NCBI RefSeq assembly: GCF_900103345.1
Contig: NZ_LT629702.1
Span: 868,001-932,000, forward strand
DNA: 64,000 nt
Source: Pseudomonas azotoformans
Lineage (GTDB): Bacteria > Pseudomonadota > Gammaproteobacteria > Pseudomonadales > Pseudomonadaceae
Direction of reading: 5' to 3'
Under the pieces are notes generated by a model, which was not told the DNA's origin, ran no database searches, and was given only the letters and a program-made list of their open reading frames with translations. Numbering within the stretch: position 1 is the stretch's first letter; each line of letters begins with the position of its first letter. Shown piece by piece: positions 10,567 to 19,176 of the stretch. The position numbers were made by a program, and so were the translations under genes.

Positions 10567-12183
10567 ATGGCTGGAGACGGATCTCTGATGGGCGCAGCTG
10601 TGTCACCGCAACCGGTGGTACGCGGGCTGCCCGGCTGGCTCACGCCGTTGTTGCAGAGCACCGCCCTGGTGCTGGTACTGCTGGGCCTCGTGTTTGCCAA
10701 CTTGCCGCTCTACCTTTGCCTGCCACTGGCCGTGCTGGTGATCTGGCTGCCTCGCCTGAAAAATCGTACGCCGGTTATTGCGCCTTCCGACACCGCCGAT
10801 GCCATTGGCGAGTTGACCCGCGACCTGTCCTATACCACCAGCCATAACGCACTCTCCGCCGCCGGCGTGGCCTATTCGGTCAAGCAACTGGCGGCGCGCC
10901 TGCAGTCGCAGTTGAGTGCGGCCAAGCAGATCGTCAGCAGTGCCGAAGTGATGATCGGCACTGAGAAGGTGACGTCCCAGCTCAGCCGTGAGGCATTGAG
11001 CGCCGCGAGCCAGGCCCATCAGCGCAGCACCGAAGGCCGTGAAGTGCTGGCCCAGTCGATCAGCCGCATGCACCAGCTCAGCCAGCGTGCGAATGCCAGC
11101 CGTGAGCTGATCGAAGCCTTGAGCCAGCGCAGTGAGGAAATCCAGCGCGTGACCCTGGTGATCCAATCCATCGCCAGCCAGACCAACCTGCTGGCGCTGA
11201 ACGCAGCGATTGAAGCGGCGCGGGCCGGTGAACATGGTCGCGGGTTTGCCGTGGTGGCGGATGAAGTGCGCGGGCTGGCCGGGCGTACTGCCACGGCCAC
11301 CGATGAAGTCGGTGTGATGGTGGCGGATATCCAGCAACGCACTGCCCAGGTGGTGGAGCAGATTCGCCAGCTCTCGGCGGACCTGCACACCGGTGTCGAG
11401 CAGGTGGAACACGCGGGCGAACAGCTGCAAAATATCGCCAGCCTGGCGGCGGATGTGGAAGGCCAGGTCAATGAAATTGCCCAGGGCACCGACACCAACC
11501 GCACCCAGCTCGATAGCCTGTTCCATGCCGTGGAACAGATGCGCAGCGACCTCGCCGTCAGCGATCAGCAAACCCGCCAACTGGCCGACGCGGCCGTGCA
11601 GATGGAAGGCCAGGCCGAAACCATCAGTGAGCGCCTGGCGGAAGTCGGCCTGGATGACTACCACCAGCGCATCTATGACCTGGCCCGCGAAGGGGCGAGT
11701 CGGATCGCTGCGCAATTCGAGGCCGATGTGCAGCAGAACCGCATCAGCCTGGATGACCTGTTCGACCGCAGCTACACACCGATCGCCAACACCCGCCCGA
11801 GCAAATACCACACCCGCTTCGACGGCTACACCGACCAAGTGTTGCCGGCGATCCAGGAGGCGCTGTTGCCGCGTCACGAAGGGCTGGTGTTCGCCATTGC
11901 CTGTACGCCCCAGGGCTATGTGCCGACGCACAACAAGGCATTTTCCCAGGCCCTGACCGGCGATGCGCAGGTGGACGCCGTGCAGAACCGTACCAAGCGC
12001 AAGTTCGACGACCGTACCGGAATCCGCTGCGGCAGCCATCAGCAGGCGGTGTTGTTGCAAACCTATACCCGCGACACCGGTGAGCTGATGCACGATCTGT
12101 CGGTGCCGATCATGGTCAAGGGCCGGCACTGGGGCGGTTTGCGCCTGGGTTACAAGCCCGAGGCCGCGAAAGGCGGGCGTTAG
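10567..12183 (+). CDS. methyl-accepting chemotaxis protein with C-terminal sensory domain
   Basis: 538 aa from the ATG at 10567. An upstream in-frame ATG at 10501 would add 22 residues, but 10567 has GGGGTAACGAAG before it. The N-terminus holds one hydrophobic hairpin ([26 protein letters not shown]), there is no periplasmic domain, and the signalling tip [20 protein letters not shown] is intact. About 150 further residues follow the signalling helices, with [39 protein letters not shown] and HWGGLRLGY, a cytoplasmic domain known after MCP modules in proteobacteria. The ligand is unknown; input is probably intracellular. Confidence 0.87.
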   Translation: MAGDGSLMGAAVSPQPVVRGLPGWLTPLLQSTALVLVLLGLVFANLPLYLCLPLAVLVIWLPRLKNRTPVIAPSDTADAIGELTRDLSYTTSHNALSAAGVAYSVKQLAARLQSQLSAAKQIVSSAEVMIGTEKVTSQLSREALSAASQAHQRSTEGREVLAQSISRMHQLSQRANASRELIEALSQRSEEIQRVTLVIQSIASQTNLLALNAAIEAARAGEHGRGFAVVADEVRGLAGRTATATDEVGVMVADIQQRTAQVVEQIRQLSADLHTGVEQVEHAGEQLQNIASLAADVEGQVNEIAQGTDTNRTQLDSLFHAVEQMRSDLAVSDQQTRQLADAAVQMEGQAETISERLAEVGLDDYHQRIYDLAREGASRIAAQFEADVQQNRISLDDLFDRSYTPIANTRPSKYHTRFDGYTDQVLPAIQEALLPRHEGLVFAIACTPQGYVPTHNKAFSQALTGDAQVDAVQNRTKRKFDDRTGIRCGSHQQAVLLQTYTRDTGELMHDLSVPIMVKGRHWGGLRLGYKPEAAKGGR

Positions 12184-12297
12184 GATTATTGCGGTTTATG
12201 CAATGAAGCTATTCCGGAGACAGCTTTTTCCAACGGGAGGAAAACCGTAGCATGGCGAACATTGTTAGCCAGCTAACTAATGCTGCGGAGAAGCTCC

Positions 12298-12501
12298 ATG
12301 CAAAACAAAGTCGATGTGGCCGTGATGATTGGCAGTGGCGTACCCCCAACCCTGCGTGCGCTGGGCCAGAAGGCTTGCTGGGTGGTGTTGCTCAACGGTG
12401 AGCAGCGCGGCACGGCGTTCGCCAGTCGCGATGAGGCGGAGGAATGCAGGGCTGCCTGGCAGGCGCTGTTGCGGCTGGAGCAGTCAGACAGCCTGCATTG
12501 A
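12298..12501 (+). CDS. small hypothetical protein, 67 aa
   Basis: Starts MQNKVDVAVMIGSGV and has an excellent ribosome site (GGAG, 7 bp before ATG). The middle (WVVLLNGEQRGTAFASRDEAEECRAAWQAL) reads like a compact beta-hairpin-helix domain. I do not recognise the family. It is convergent with the DUF2789 gene, whose stop lies 8 bp away. Confidence 0.7.
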   Translation: MQNKVDVAVMIGSGVPPTLRALGQKACWVVLLNGEQRGTAFASRDEAEECRAAWQALLRLEQSDSLH

Positions 12502-12508
12502 CGGCTGC

Positions 12509-12757
12509 TTAGTGCGGTTGATGCAGGCGTTGGTTCAGCTCATCCACCGCAATCGCCCATTCGGCGTCGTCACGCAGTTCTTCCTTGAGAAAGCTGGCCT
12601 GTTGTGCGGACCAGAACGGCGCATCGATCAGTTTCACATCTTCGGGCAGAGGATGGGCGACGATAAACGCGTCGATGGCCTCCGGGGTTGAATCCAGGCC
12701 CAATTGTTCAAACAGGGTTTCGAGGGTGGGAATTGGCGCGTCCATTTCGTTCTCCAT
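12509..12757 (-). CDS. DUF2789 family protein
   Basis: 82 aa. The pattern PTLETLFEQLGL, then AIDAFIVAHPLPEDVKL, DAPFW, QASFLKEEL and DAEWAIAVDELNQRL matches DUF2789, a small helical family of unknown function common in gammaproteobacteria. An internal start MDAPIPTL (12745) is also possible. Monocistronic. Confidence 0.85.
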   Translation of the reverse strand: MENEMDAPIPTLETLFEQLGLDSTPEAIDAFIVAHPLPEDVKLIDAPFWSAQQASFLKEELRDDAEWAIAVDELNQRLHQPH

Positions 12758-12813
12758 GCAGGGTGGTCGTTATGCATGGGAGGGTTGTAGCGCAGCGGAG
12801 TTCTATCGAATGT

Positions 12814-13044
12814 TCAGGAATTCAAGGCCCCGGCATCCACAGCCGTCTTTAACGCCTTGGCGGCCTCTTTTGCAGCGGCGGCGGCTGCGTCGACGGTTTT
12901 GAACCAGCGGTCTTTTTCCACTTGGTGCGTGGTCACAGTGGTCAGCGGTGGCTTGGCCCGCATCACGATCACTGCTTGAAACTCACCGTCTACTTCCCTT
13001 GCGTCGCCATGGATGAAAAATTCGCCGATATCAAATTCCGTCAC
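12814..13044 (-). CDS. small hypothetical protein, 76 aa
   Basis: Starts MTEFDIGEFFIHGDAREVDG. A strand-rich first half is followed by an alanine/lysine helix (AAAAAKEAAKALKTAVDAG). The ATG is preceded by AGGGAAGGCTC on its strand. The product looks like a one-domain cytoplasmic protein. The family is not recognised. Confidence 0.65.
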   Translation of the reverse strand: MTEFDIGEFFIHGDAREVDGEFQAVIVMRAKPPLTTVTTHQVEKDRWFKTVDAAAAAAKEAAKALKTAVDAGALNS

Positions 13045-13154
13045 GTAGAGCCTTCCCTTGGAGATAACTGCACTGGAGAAACCTGGCCCGTGGGGCGCAA
13101 ACTTCAGTGGACGGGCCAGTATGGCAGTTGTCGCGGGTCGGCGGCGCAGTAAAG

Positions 13155-13430
13155 TTACCGGGCGGACGAAACGATTGCGCCGTGGGGGGCGTGCAACATC
13201 GCTTCCAGTTTTCTGGCCAGTTCACAGGCCTTGACATGGTCGCTGCGAAAGCCTTTGATGCGGCCACTGAGCACTTCGCGCACGTGGAAGAAGTTCCGGC
13301 CTGCAGGTACGACTTGGTAAAGAACCGCAGCCGGGTACCCCTCGAAGCCGTTGAAGCGGTAGTATTGAGCCTCGTCCTGAAAGGATGAACGGGTTTGCGA
13401 AGACATAGCGCTGTAGGGTGATCGTTGCAT
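13155..13430 (-). CDS. small hypothetical protein, 91 aa
   Basis: The frame is open much further upstream (to 13853), but AAGGAG 6 bp before the ATG at 13430 clearly marks the start, giving MQRSPYSAMSSQTRSSF. The central part (YYRFNGFEGYPAAVLYQV) and the tail (DHVKACELARKLEAML) look like a folded domain. I do not recognise it. Confidence 0.65.
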   Translation of the reverse strand: MQRSPYSAMSSQTRSSFQDEAQYYRFNGFEGYPAAVLYQVVPAGRNFFHVREVLSGRIKGFRSDHVKACELARKLEAMLHAPHGAIVSSAR

Positions 13431-13826
13431 GGCCTGCTCCTTTTCGATCTGGCGGGATGACTGGATTGCAGCGTTTTGAGTGGTCTTGATCCATGCTGCT
13501 GTTTTAGTATTGTCGTCAGCGGTGTGCGTCCGGTTCCATGACAGCGTGTTTATTTGTGTATGCATGTCGGAAAACTGCATTTTTAATCGGGTTATTCTCT
13601 GAAGTTGGTCGACCCGTATTCTCGGGCCGTTGAACCTGTGATCTCCTGTGGCGCCTGATGACCTTGCATAAGGCCCATCGCGCATGTCTGTACTAGTCTT
13701 TTGGTTCGACAGCAGGATTTTCTTCAGTTTTTTAAAAGAATGAGTTGTGTGATCGTGCCGTGATGGCCGTTTTTTTGTGCTGCTCGCTCTGGCGGACAGC
13801 ACTCTTTTCCATGTGGGGGCGTTTCC
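13431..13826. other. 396-bp intergenic region between divergent small genes
   Basis: No gene is supportable. It must hold the promoters of 13155..13430 (minus) and 13827..14297 (plus). An imperfect 11-bp stem at 13777-13802 (GTGCTG...CAGCAC, loop TCTG) sits just upstream of the ribosome site of the next gene and could form a leader hairpin. The stretch 13560-13750 is AT-richer than its surroundings. Confidence 0.4.
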
Positions 13827-14297
13827 TTGGCAGTCAGTAATCTGGATATGCACGCGTTATTCGTGCTGGGTGATTTGCGCGCAAAGTTGGTCAAACAGTT
13901 CCAATCCCGTTTTGTTTACATTACCGAGCAGACGCCGGAAGGCATCTACATCGCCGAAATCGATACCGAGGCGGCGATGGTGGTGGATGACAAACCGCGC
14001 CTTGAGCTCAAGGTCGGCGACCATTTCCGCGCGGCGGTGTTGCCCAGCCGTGAGGGCGGCAAGTTCGAATTGAAGTTTCGCGACATCAAGTTGACGGTCT
14101 ATGGCCTGGGCGACTACGCCTTTGTGTCATCGGCCGAAGGCCAGGGCATCGTGTTCAAGGAAGGCCACAGCGTGATGCTGGTGTTCGCCGCCAACGAGCA
14201 ACTGCAGGAAGGCCTGACCAAAACCCTGAAGGCCGTGACCGGCAAGGCCGCCAAATGGCGCAAGGGCGAACTGGTTACCTTCAAGGCCAGTGAATAA
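13827..14297 (+). CDS. conserved hypothetical protein, 156 aa
   Basis: TTG start at 13827, chosen because GGGGG lies 7 bp upstream; ATG at 13848 is the alternative. The product is soluble and strand-rich (FVYITEQTPEGIYIAEIDTEAAMVV, then LKVGDHFRAAVLP, KFELKFRDIKLTVYG) with a basic C-terminus, a layout that suggests a PilZ- or OB-like barrel. I cannot assign a family. It is monocistronic. Confidence 0.65.
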   Translation: MAVSNLDMHALFVLGDLRAKLVKQFQSRFVYITEQTPEGIYIAEIDTEAAMVVDDKPRLELKVGDHFRAAVLPSREGGKFELKFRDIKLTVYGLGDYAFVSSAEGQGIVFKEGHSVMLVFAANEQLQEGLTKTLKAVTGKAAKWRKGELVTFKASE

Positions 14298-14430
14298 TCA
14301 GCAAAAACCGCGAACACCCGTTATCTCCCGGAACCTCTACTACAGTTGAGTTGACTTAACTATTCAGAGGCTTCGCGCATACGCAGCAAAGCCGTCCGCC
14401 ATTGGCTGCGATATCGCGAGGTGCGAAGGC

Positions 14431-15447
14431 ATGAAAGGATTGAGAACGCTGTTGGCTGCGTCCCTGACGACCCTGGGGCTGTCAGTGGCCACGTTGCCGG
14501 TAAGCGCCGCCGAGGCGCCGGTACATTTTGCCGACCTGAACTGGGAAAGCGGCAGCCTGATCACCGAAGTGCTGCGGGTGATTGTCGAGAAGGGCTACGA
14601 CCTGCCCACCGATACCTTGCCCGGCACCACCATCACCCTGGAAACCGCCCTGGCGAAGAACGACATCCAGGTGATCGGCGAAGAGTGGGCCGGCCGCAGC
14701 CCGGTGTGGGTCAAGGCCGAGGCCGAAGGCAAAGTGGTGGGCCTGGGTGACACGGTCAAGGGTGCGACCGAAGGCTGGTGGGTGCCGGAATACGTGGTCA
14801 AGGGCGACCCCGCCAAAGGTATCAAACCCCTGGCGCCGGACCTCAAGAGCGTGAAGGACCTGGCACGCTACAAGGACGTGTTCAAGGACCCGGAATCCCC
14901 AGGCAAGGGGCGCTTTCTCAACAGCCCCATCGGCTGGACCTCGGAAGTGGTCAACAAACAGAAGCTCAAGGCCTACGGCCTGGATGACAGCTACGTGAAC
15001 TTCCGCAGTGGTTCGGGCGCGGCACTGGATGCCGAGATCGCCTCGTCGATCCGCCGCGGCAAGCCGGTGCTGTTCTATTACTGGTCGCCGACGCCGCTGA
15101 TGGGGCGTTACAAGTTGATCCAGCTGGAAGAGCCGCCGTTTGATGCAGAGGCATGGAAGACCCTGACCGATGCTGATAACCCGGATCCGAAGCCGACCCG
15201 GTCATTGGCGTCGAAGTTGAGTATCGGGGTGTCGACGCCGTTCCAGAAAGAGCATCCGCAGGTTGCGCAGTTTTTCGAGAAGGTCGAGTTTCCGATTGAG
15301 CCGTTGAACAAGGCGTTGGCGACCATGAGTGAGAACCATACGGCGCCACGGGAGGTCGCCCAGGTGTTTCTCAAGGAGCATCCCGAGGTGTGGAAGGCTT
15401 GGTTGACTGAGGATGTGGCGCAGAAGGTCGAGGCGAGCCTGAAATAA
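14431..15447 (+). CDS. orphan glycine betaine/choline-type ABC transporter binding protein
   Basis: 338 aa OpuAC-family periplasmic protein. The signal peptide ends near PVSAAEAP. The two lobes are recognisable (FADLNWESGSLITEVLRVIVEKGYD, then GEEWAGRSPVW, GWWVPEYVVKGD, GRFLNSPIGWTSEVVN and PVLFYYWSPTPLMGRY), and aromatic residues suitable for a quaternary-ammonium cage are present. No permease or ATPase is adjacent. Pseudomonas is known to use several orphan binding proteins (CaiX, BetX) with one core CbcWV transporter, and this is probably one of them. The ligand is not determined. Confidence 0.8.
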   Translation: MKGLRTLLAASLTTLGLSVATLPVSAAEAPVHFADLNWESGSLITEVLRVIVEKGYDLPTDTLPGTTITLETALAKNDIQVIGEEWAGRSPVWVKAEAEGKVVGLGDTVKGATEGWWVPEYVVKGDPAKGIKPLAPDLKSVKDLARYKDVFKDPESPGKGRFLNSPIGWTSEVVNKQKLKAYGLDDSYVNFRSGSGAALDAEIASSIRRGKPVLFYYWSPTPLMGRYKLIQLEEPPFDAEAWKTLTDADNPDPKPTRSLASKLSIGVSTPFQKEHPQVAQFFEKVEFPIEPLNKALATMSENHTAPREVAQVFLKEHPEVWKAWLTEDVAQKVEASLK

Positions 15448-15478
15448 CCACGGATCTTTCAGTTCAATGCAAATCAAG

Positions 15479-15567
15479 TGTGGGAGGGGGCTTGCTCCCG
15501 ATTGCAGCGTGTCAGTCACAGCATGGTTGACTGATTCACCGCTATCGGGAGCAAGCCCCCTCCCACA
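15479..15567. repeat. REPIN: paired inverted REP, GTGGGAGGGGGC type
   Basis: Perfect 24-bp arms at 15479-15502 and 15544-15567, 41 bp apart, with an inner TCAGTCA..TGACTGA inverted repeat. It fills the gap between two convergent genes (betaine binding protein and TonB receptor), where it may also act as a transcription barrier. Confidence 0.88.
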
Positions 15568-15585
15568 TTTAGTTGCATTCCAGGA

Positions 15586-17712
15586 TTAGAACCGGGTCTG
15601 TACCGCCAACTCAAAGGTTCGTGGTGAGCCCAAGTAATACGCCGGCGACACATGGGCAAACTCGGCATACACCTCATTCGTCAAGTTGCGCACACGGCCC
15701 GTCACCGAGGTGTGTGAATCCACCTTATAGCGCAGGAACGTCCCGAACAGCGTGTAGGCCGGCACTGTCTGGGTGTTGGCGTTGTCCGCATACACCTCGG
15801 CTACATATCGCGCGTCCACGCCCCCTTGCCAGTCCTCGGCAAAATCATAGGTCAGCCACAGATTCCCCACGCGCTTGGGCACGTTGGTTGGCGTGTTGCC
15901 CTTGCGCGACACCACGGCGCCACTGGCGATTTTCTCGTTGAAGTCATCGTATTCGGCATCCACCCAGGCGAAATTGCCTTCCGCCAGCAACTTTGGCGTG
16001 ATGCGCAGCGAGCTGGCCAATTCGATCCCCTTGGATGACTGTGCACCGACCGGAATGCTATTGGTGGGATCCTGCGGGTCGGTGACGGCAAAGTCCTTGC
16101 GCTCGATCTTGTACGCGGCAACGGTGGCCGAACCACGGCCGTCCAGGTAGTCGAACTTGCTGCCCACTTCCCACTGCTTGCCCGTCGAGACATCAAACAC
16201 CTGCGTGGTGGTGTTCGGTTGCTCGGCGGCGGTGCTGTATTGCACATACACATTGGCCGTTGGGATGAACTGGTAGGTCAGGCCCACGCGTCCGGTCACC
16301 GGCTCCCAGCTGCGTTTGAAGTGGCGGGGGTTGGTGGCGGTTATTGCGCGATGATTGGTGACGTCCAGGTCGATGGCGTCATAACGCAGGCCGGTCAACA
16401 GCGACAATTTGTCGGTAAGACCCAGGCGATTCTCCACGAACAATGCCTTGGTGGTGACTGCGTTGGTCTTGTCCTTGCCGAAGCTTTCCCGGGTCCGCGG
16501 GAGGTCAAAGAAGTGTCCGGGGTCGAAGTTGTTCGGGTCTACCGTGCCGTTGCCGGGTACGTTCCACGGTGTATTGGTGGTGCTGTTGACCTTGTACTCG
16601 AAGCCGCCGGACCAGGTGGTTGACAGGCCGAAGAGGCTATCGTCGTGGCGCAGCTCGAACTGGTTGCCGTTCTGTTCGCCTTGATGGCGAACCTGGTAGG
16701 CCGTCGAACGGTTTACCGCCGTGTTGTTCGCGTTGTACTGATAGGTTTCAAGGTTGCGGTAATCGCGTTGGCTGTCCAAGTGGTAAAGGGTGTTTTTCAG
16801 GGTGGTGCTGTCGTTGAGGCGGTAGTCGATGATCGAGCGCGCCCAGAGGGTGCGCTGTTCGTAGCGCCCGTCGGCGACGTTGTAGTTGTTGAAGCGGTTG
16901 TGTTTGTCGATCTTCAACTCGCCGGCCTTGGGGTTGAGCACCGGCGTGCCCCAGTAGGGGCTGTCTTCATGCTCATCCTGGTATTCCAGCGCCAGGGTGT
17001 GGGACAGGTTGGGCGTGAGGTCGCTGAGCAGCGAAAACGCCAGGCTCCAGGCGTCGCGCTGGTCTCGGTCGATGTAGCTGTGGTTGGTGTTGCGGCTCAC
17101 ATCCAGGCGGGCGTAATGCTGCACCTCGGCGCCAGGTTCGGTCAGGGCATGGTTGACGCCGAAGGCCATGCCGGCGGTGTCGTAGCTGCCGTAGGTGAGC
17201 TGGCCTTCGGCGGCTTGTTCCTCGCGGGTGGCCAGCTTGGTCACGTAGTTGAGTGAGCCGCCCACGGAGCCTGCGCCGTTGATCAGCGAGGAGGGGCCAC
17301 CCACCAGCTCCACCCGGTCATAGATCCACGCATCCACGGGGCGGGCCAGACCAGTGGCGACATTGATGCCGTTGAACATCTGGGTGATCTGGCTGCTGGT
17401 AAAACCGCGATAGGAAACAAACCCGCCAAACCCCGGCGGGGCGCTGGCGTTGACGCCGGGCAAGGTGTTGGCCGCATCGCGGAAGGTCTTGGCGCCATGG
17501 CGCTCGATGTCATTGCGATTGGCGATGGCTACCGACGCCGGGGTTTCCCGCACACTCAAGCCCAACCGTGACGCCACGCCGCTGGATTGATCCAGGGCCA
17601 GGCCGGGTTCGGCGGTTTGCTCGCCATCGATGGTGGTCGGGGCCAGCTCAAGGGCCCAGCCGCAGACAGGCAGGCAGCCGAACAGGCCTGCCAACAGGGG
17701 TAGATGTTTCAT
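15586..17712 (-). CDS. TonB-dependent outer-membrane receptor (siderophore/metal type, no STN domain)
   Basis: 708 aa. A short signal peptide (MKHLPLLAGLFGCLPVCGWA) is followed by the plug (ETPASVAIANRNDIERHG, RDAANTLPGV, VSYRGF, YDRVELVGGPSSLINGAGSVGGSLNYVTK) and a 22-strand barrel ending in LAVQTRF. The frame is open 11 codons upstream, but AGGA before the ATG at 17712 sets the start. The gene 95 bp upstream on the same strand encodes a DUF2946 protein, a family often found next to copper-linked receptors such as OprC, so a metal rather than a classical siderophore substrate is plausible. The substrate is inferred. Confidence 0.85.
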   Translation of the reverse strand: MKHLPLLAGLFGCLPVCGWALELAPTTIDGEQTAEPGLALDQSSGVASRLGLSVRETPASVAIANRNDIERHGAKTFRDAANTLPGVNASAPPGFGGFVSYRGFTSSQITQMFNGINVATGLARPVDAWIYDRVELVGGPSSLINGAGSVGGSLNYVTKLATREEQAAEGQLTYGSYDTAGMAFGVNHALTEPGAEVQHYARLDVSRNTNHSYIDRDQRDAWSLAFSLLSDLTPNLSHTLALEYQDEHEDSPYWGTPVLNPKAGELKIDKHNRFNNYNVADGRYEQRTLWARSIIDYRLNDSTTLKNTLYHLDSQRDYRNLETYQYNANNTAVNRSTAYQVRHQGEQNGNQFELRHDDSLFGLSTTWSGGFEYKVNSTTNTPWNVPGNGTVDPNNFDPGHFFDLPRTRESFGKDKTNAVTTKALFVENRLGLTDKLSLLTGLRYDAIDLDVTNHRAITATNPRHFKRSWEPVTGRVGLTYQFIPTANVYVQYSTAAEQPNTTTQVFDVSTGKQWEVGSKFDYLDGRGSATVAAYKIERKDFAVTDPQDPTNSIPVGAQSSKGIELASSLRITPKLLAEGNFAWVDAEYDDFNEKIASGAVVSRKGNTPTNVPKRVGNLWLTYDFAEDWQGGVDARYVAEVYADNANTQTVPAYTLFGTFLRYKVDSHTSVTGRVRNLTNEVYAEFAHVSPAYYLGSPRTFELAVQTRF

Positions 17713-17807
17713 GGTTGAATCCTGAAAAACTTGGCTTGAAAACAACGCACAGGCGCCCGTACTTCCTTGCGGAAACGGTACTCAGTGCAGATCGGAAAGC
17801 GAAGGCA

Positions 17808-18197
17808 TCAGGCGAAGGCAGGCGGCGCGCGCGGATTAGCTGCAGGCCAGGTGAAGCGGGCAGGGATGTCGGCAGCCAGGACAATGGCAGGCGGTGGTGC
17901 ATGGGGCTGAGGCAACACCGCCACATTCAGGCTGGAACTCAGCGCCGGGCCCATTCCACCGGTGGAACACAGCGGGCAACCAAACGCCTTGGACAGCGTA
18001 GGCAAATTCTCTTCAGTGGAGTTGGACGGCTGTGGCGCCTGGGTACGCGGGTCCACTGTACAAAACTGACCGCCGATGCCATTGAGCTGCATCCCGACCA
18101 TCTGCCCATGCCCGATACTGCAGGCGAACACATTGAACAGGACGCAGCAGTAGAGCATCCAGGCAATGAGCGAGCGGTCGGCACGGGCAAGTTTCAT
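17808..18197 (-). CDS. DUF2946 family protein
   Basis: 129 aa. An N-terminal membrane segment (LIAWMLYCCVLFNVFACSIGHGQ) precedes a periplasmic part with FGCPLCS, the Cys-x2-Cys pair typical of DUF2946, and a proline-rich tail. DUF2946 proteins co-occur with copper and TonB-receptor genes. The start MKLARADRS is chosen over upstream in-frame codons by homology-like layout; no strong ribosome site is seen. It probably forms an operon with the receptor downstream. Confidence 0.78.
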   Translation of the reverse strand: MKLARADRSLIAWMLYCCVLFNVFACSIGHGQMVGMQLNGIGGQFCTVDPRTQAPQPSNSTEENLPTLSKAFGCPLCSTGGMGPALSSSLNVAVLPQPHAPPPAIVLAADIPARFTWPAANPRAPPAFA

Positions 18198-18290
18198 GGG
18201 GCGGCACTTTACCATCAGCCGCCGACGAAATGCCTGCAAAAAATCTCAGGGCGACTATCCTGTTTCGCACCTTTTCAGGGAGAGCCAGCC

Positions 18291-18728
18291 ATGAGCTTCG
18301 TTGTCGCACGATGGATTGTCGGGGTTTTTACCTGCATCAGCATGGTCCACCTGTACTGGGCGGCCGGCGGCAAACTCGGCTTCCAGGCCGCCATTCCCCA
18401 ACTGCCCGGCGAATTTGCCAACGGACCCAGACCTGCATTCAAGCCCTCGGCACTGGGCACGTTCCTGGTCGCGATGGGGTTGGTGGCCATTGCACTGCTG
18501 GTGTGCCTGCGCGCCGGGTTGTACTTCTCGGCGGTATCCCATGGGGCGTTGCAGTGGGGCATCAGCGCGATTGCCGTACTGATGTTTGCCCGGGCGATTG
18601 GGGATTCGGAGTTGGTGGGGTTCTTCAAGAAGGTCGGTGGGTCGAGGTTTGCGAGGTGGGATACGTATTTTTATTCGCCGTTGTGTCTGGTGTTGGGGGT
18701 GGGGTTGTTGGTGGTGGCGTGGGGGTGA
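18291..18728 (+). CDS. DUF3995 membrane protein
   Basis: 145 aa with four predicted membrane helices. The first carries SMVHLYWAAGGKLGF, the H-x-YWA-x-GG hallmark of DUF3995. AGGGAGA 7 bp before the ATG fixes the start. Its function is unknown. It is divergent from the DUF2946 gene across a 93-bp gap. Confidence 0.82.
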   Translation: MSFVVARWIVGVFTCISMVHLYWAAGGKLGFQAAIPQLPGEFANGPRPAFKPSALGTFLVAMGLVAIALLVCLRAGLYFSAVSHGALQWGISAIAVLMFARAIGDSELVGFFKKVGGSRFARWDTYFYSPLCLVLGVGLLVVAWG

Positions 18729-18737
18729 GAGGTGGAG

Positions 18738-18759
18738 GGCCTGATCATTGGATCAGGCC
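18738..18759. terminator. hairpin between convergent genes
   Basis: Perfect 9-bp stem GGCCTGATC/GATCAGGCC with a 4-nt loop, between the DUF3995 gene and the convergent immunity-like gene. No T-run follows on either strand, so it is a candidate bidirectional terminator only. Confidence 0.45.
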
Positions 18760-18765
18760 ATGCAA

Positions 18766-19176
18766 TCAAGGCTGTATGAAGTACAAGTTGGACATGGATC
18801 CAGAGATTTTCTGAGCTTTGCCCTTTTTCAGGTACTCGCTGAAATCACGCTCAAGCGAGTCTTTATTGGTATATTTCTTGTATCTGCATGGAACCTCGCA
18901 CGCGTACATATATAGTCTCCACGGGTCGAATCCATCGACTCTTTCATTCGGGCCGTAATCAAAGTCGACACAGAGTTCAGATAGATAAACGCTGCATCCA
19001 ATGCCATGCAACTCGTAGGTTACGCCGTCGGTGACAAATCCTCGTCGCGGAATTTTTTTGGAGTGCCACAGCCTGAGAATGTTCTTGGTTCCAAAAGTTT
19101 GTTCAAGCAAGTCAGTCGCTATTTTTACTTGCGTCAAATACTCGGCTATCAAATTTTCCAGGGTCTGATTTTTCAT
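18766..19176 (-). CDS. putative immunity protein of the RHS toxin (possible DUF6896)
   Basis: 136 aa, starting MKNQTLENLIAEYLTQ. Its ATG overlaps the toxin stop codon by 4 bp (ATGA at 19173-19176), so it is translationally coupled. It is small, cytoplasmic (no signal peptide), slightly acidic in the middle (VDFDYGPNERVDGFDPWR) and visibly AT-richer than surrounding genes. The motif YELHGIGCSVYL suggests DUF6896, a family I associate with immunity-type genes, but this is tentative. Position alone makes immunity to the preceding toxin tip the best inference. Confidence 0.7.
   Translation of the reverse strand: MKNQTLENLIAEYLTQVKIATDLLEQTFGTKNILRLWHSKKIPRRGFVTDGVTYELHGIGCSVYLSELCVDFDYGPNERVDGFDPWRLYMYACEVPCRYKKYTNKDSLERDFSEYLKKGKAQKISGSMSNLYFIQP

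Noticed and set aside
13155..13853. Extended 232-aa version of the 91-aa gene
   Set aside because: AAGGAG and ATG at 13430 mark the real start; the added N-terminal part has no coding character.
4470..15567. Inverted repeats considered as CRISPR or attachment sites
   Set aside because: Units come in inverted pairs with internal hairpins and no spacer array; they fit REP/REPIN elements.
17568..18728. 386-aa frame ending with the DUF3995 protein
   Set aside because: The first 241 codons run antisense through the TonB receptor and DUF2946 genes; AGGGAGA at 18291 gives the true start.
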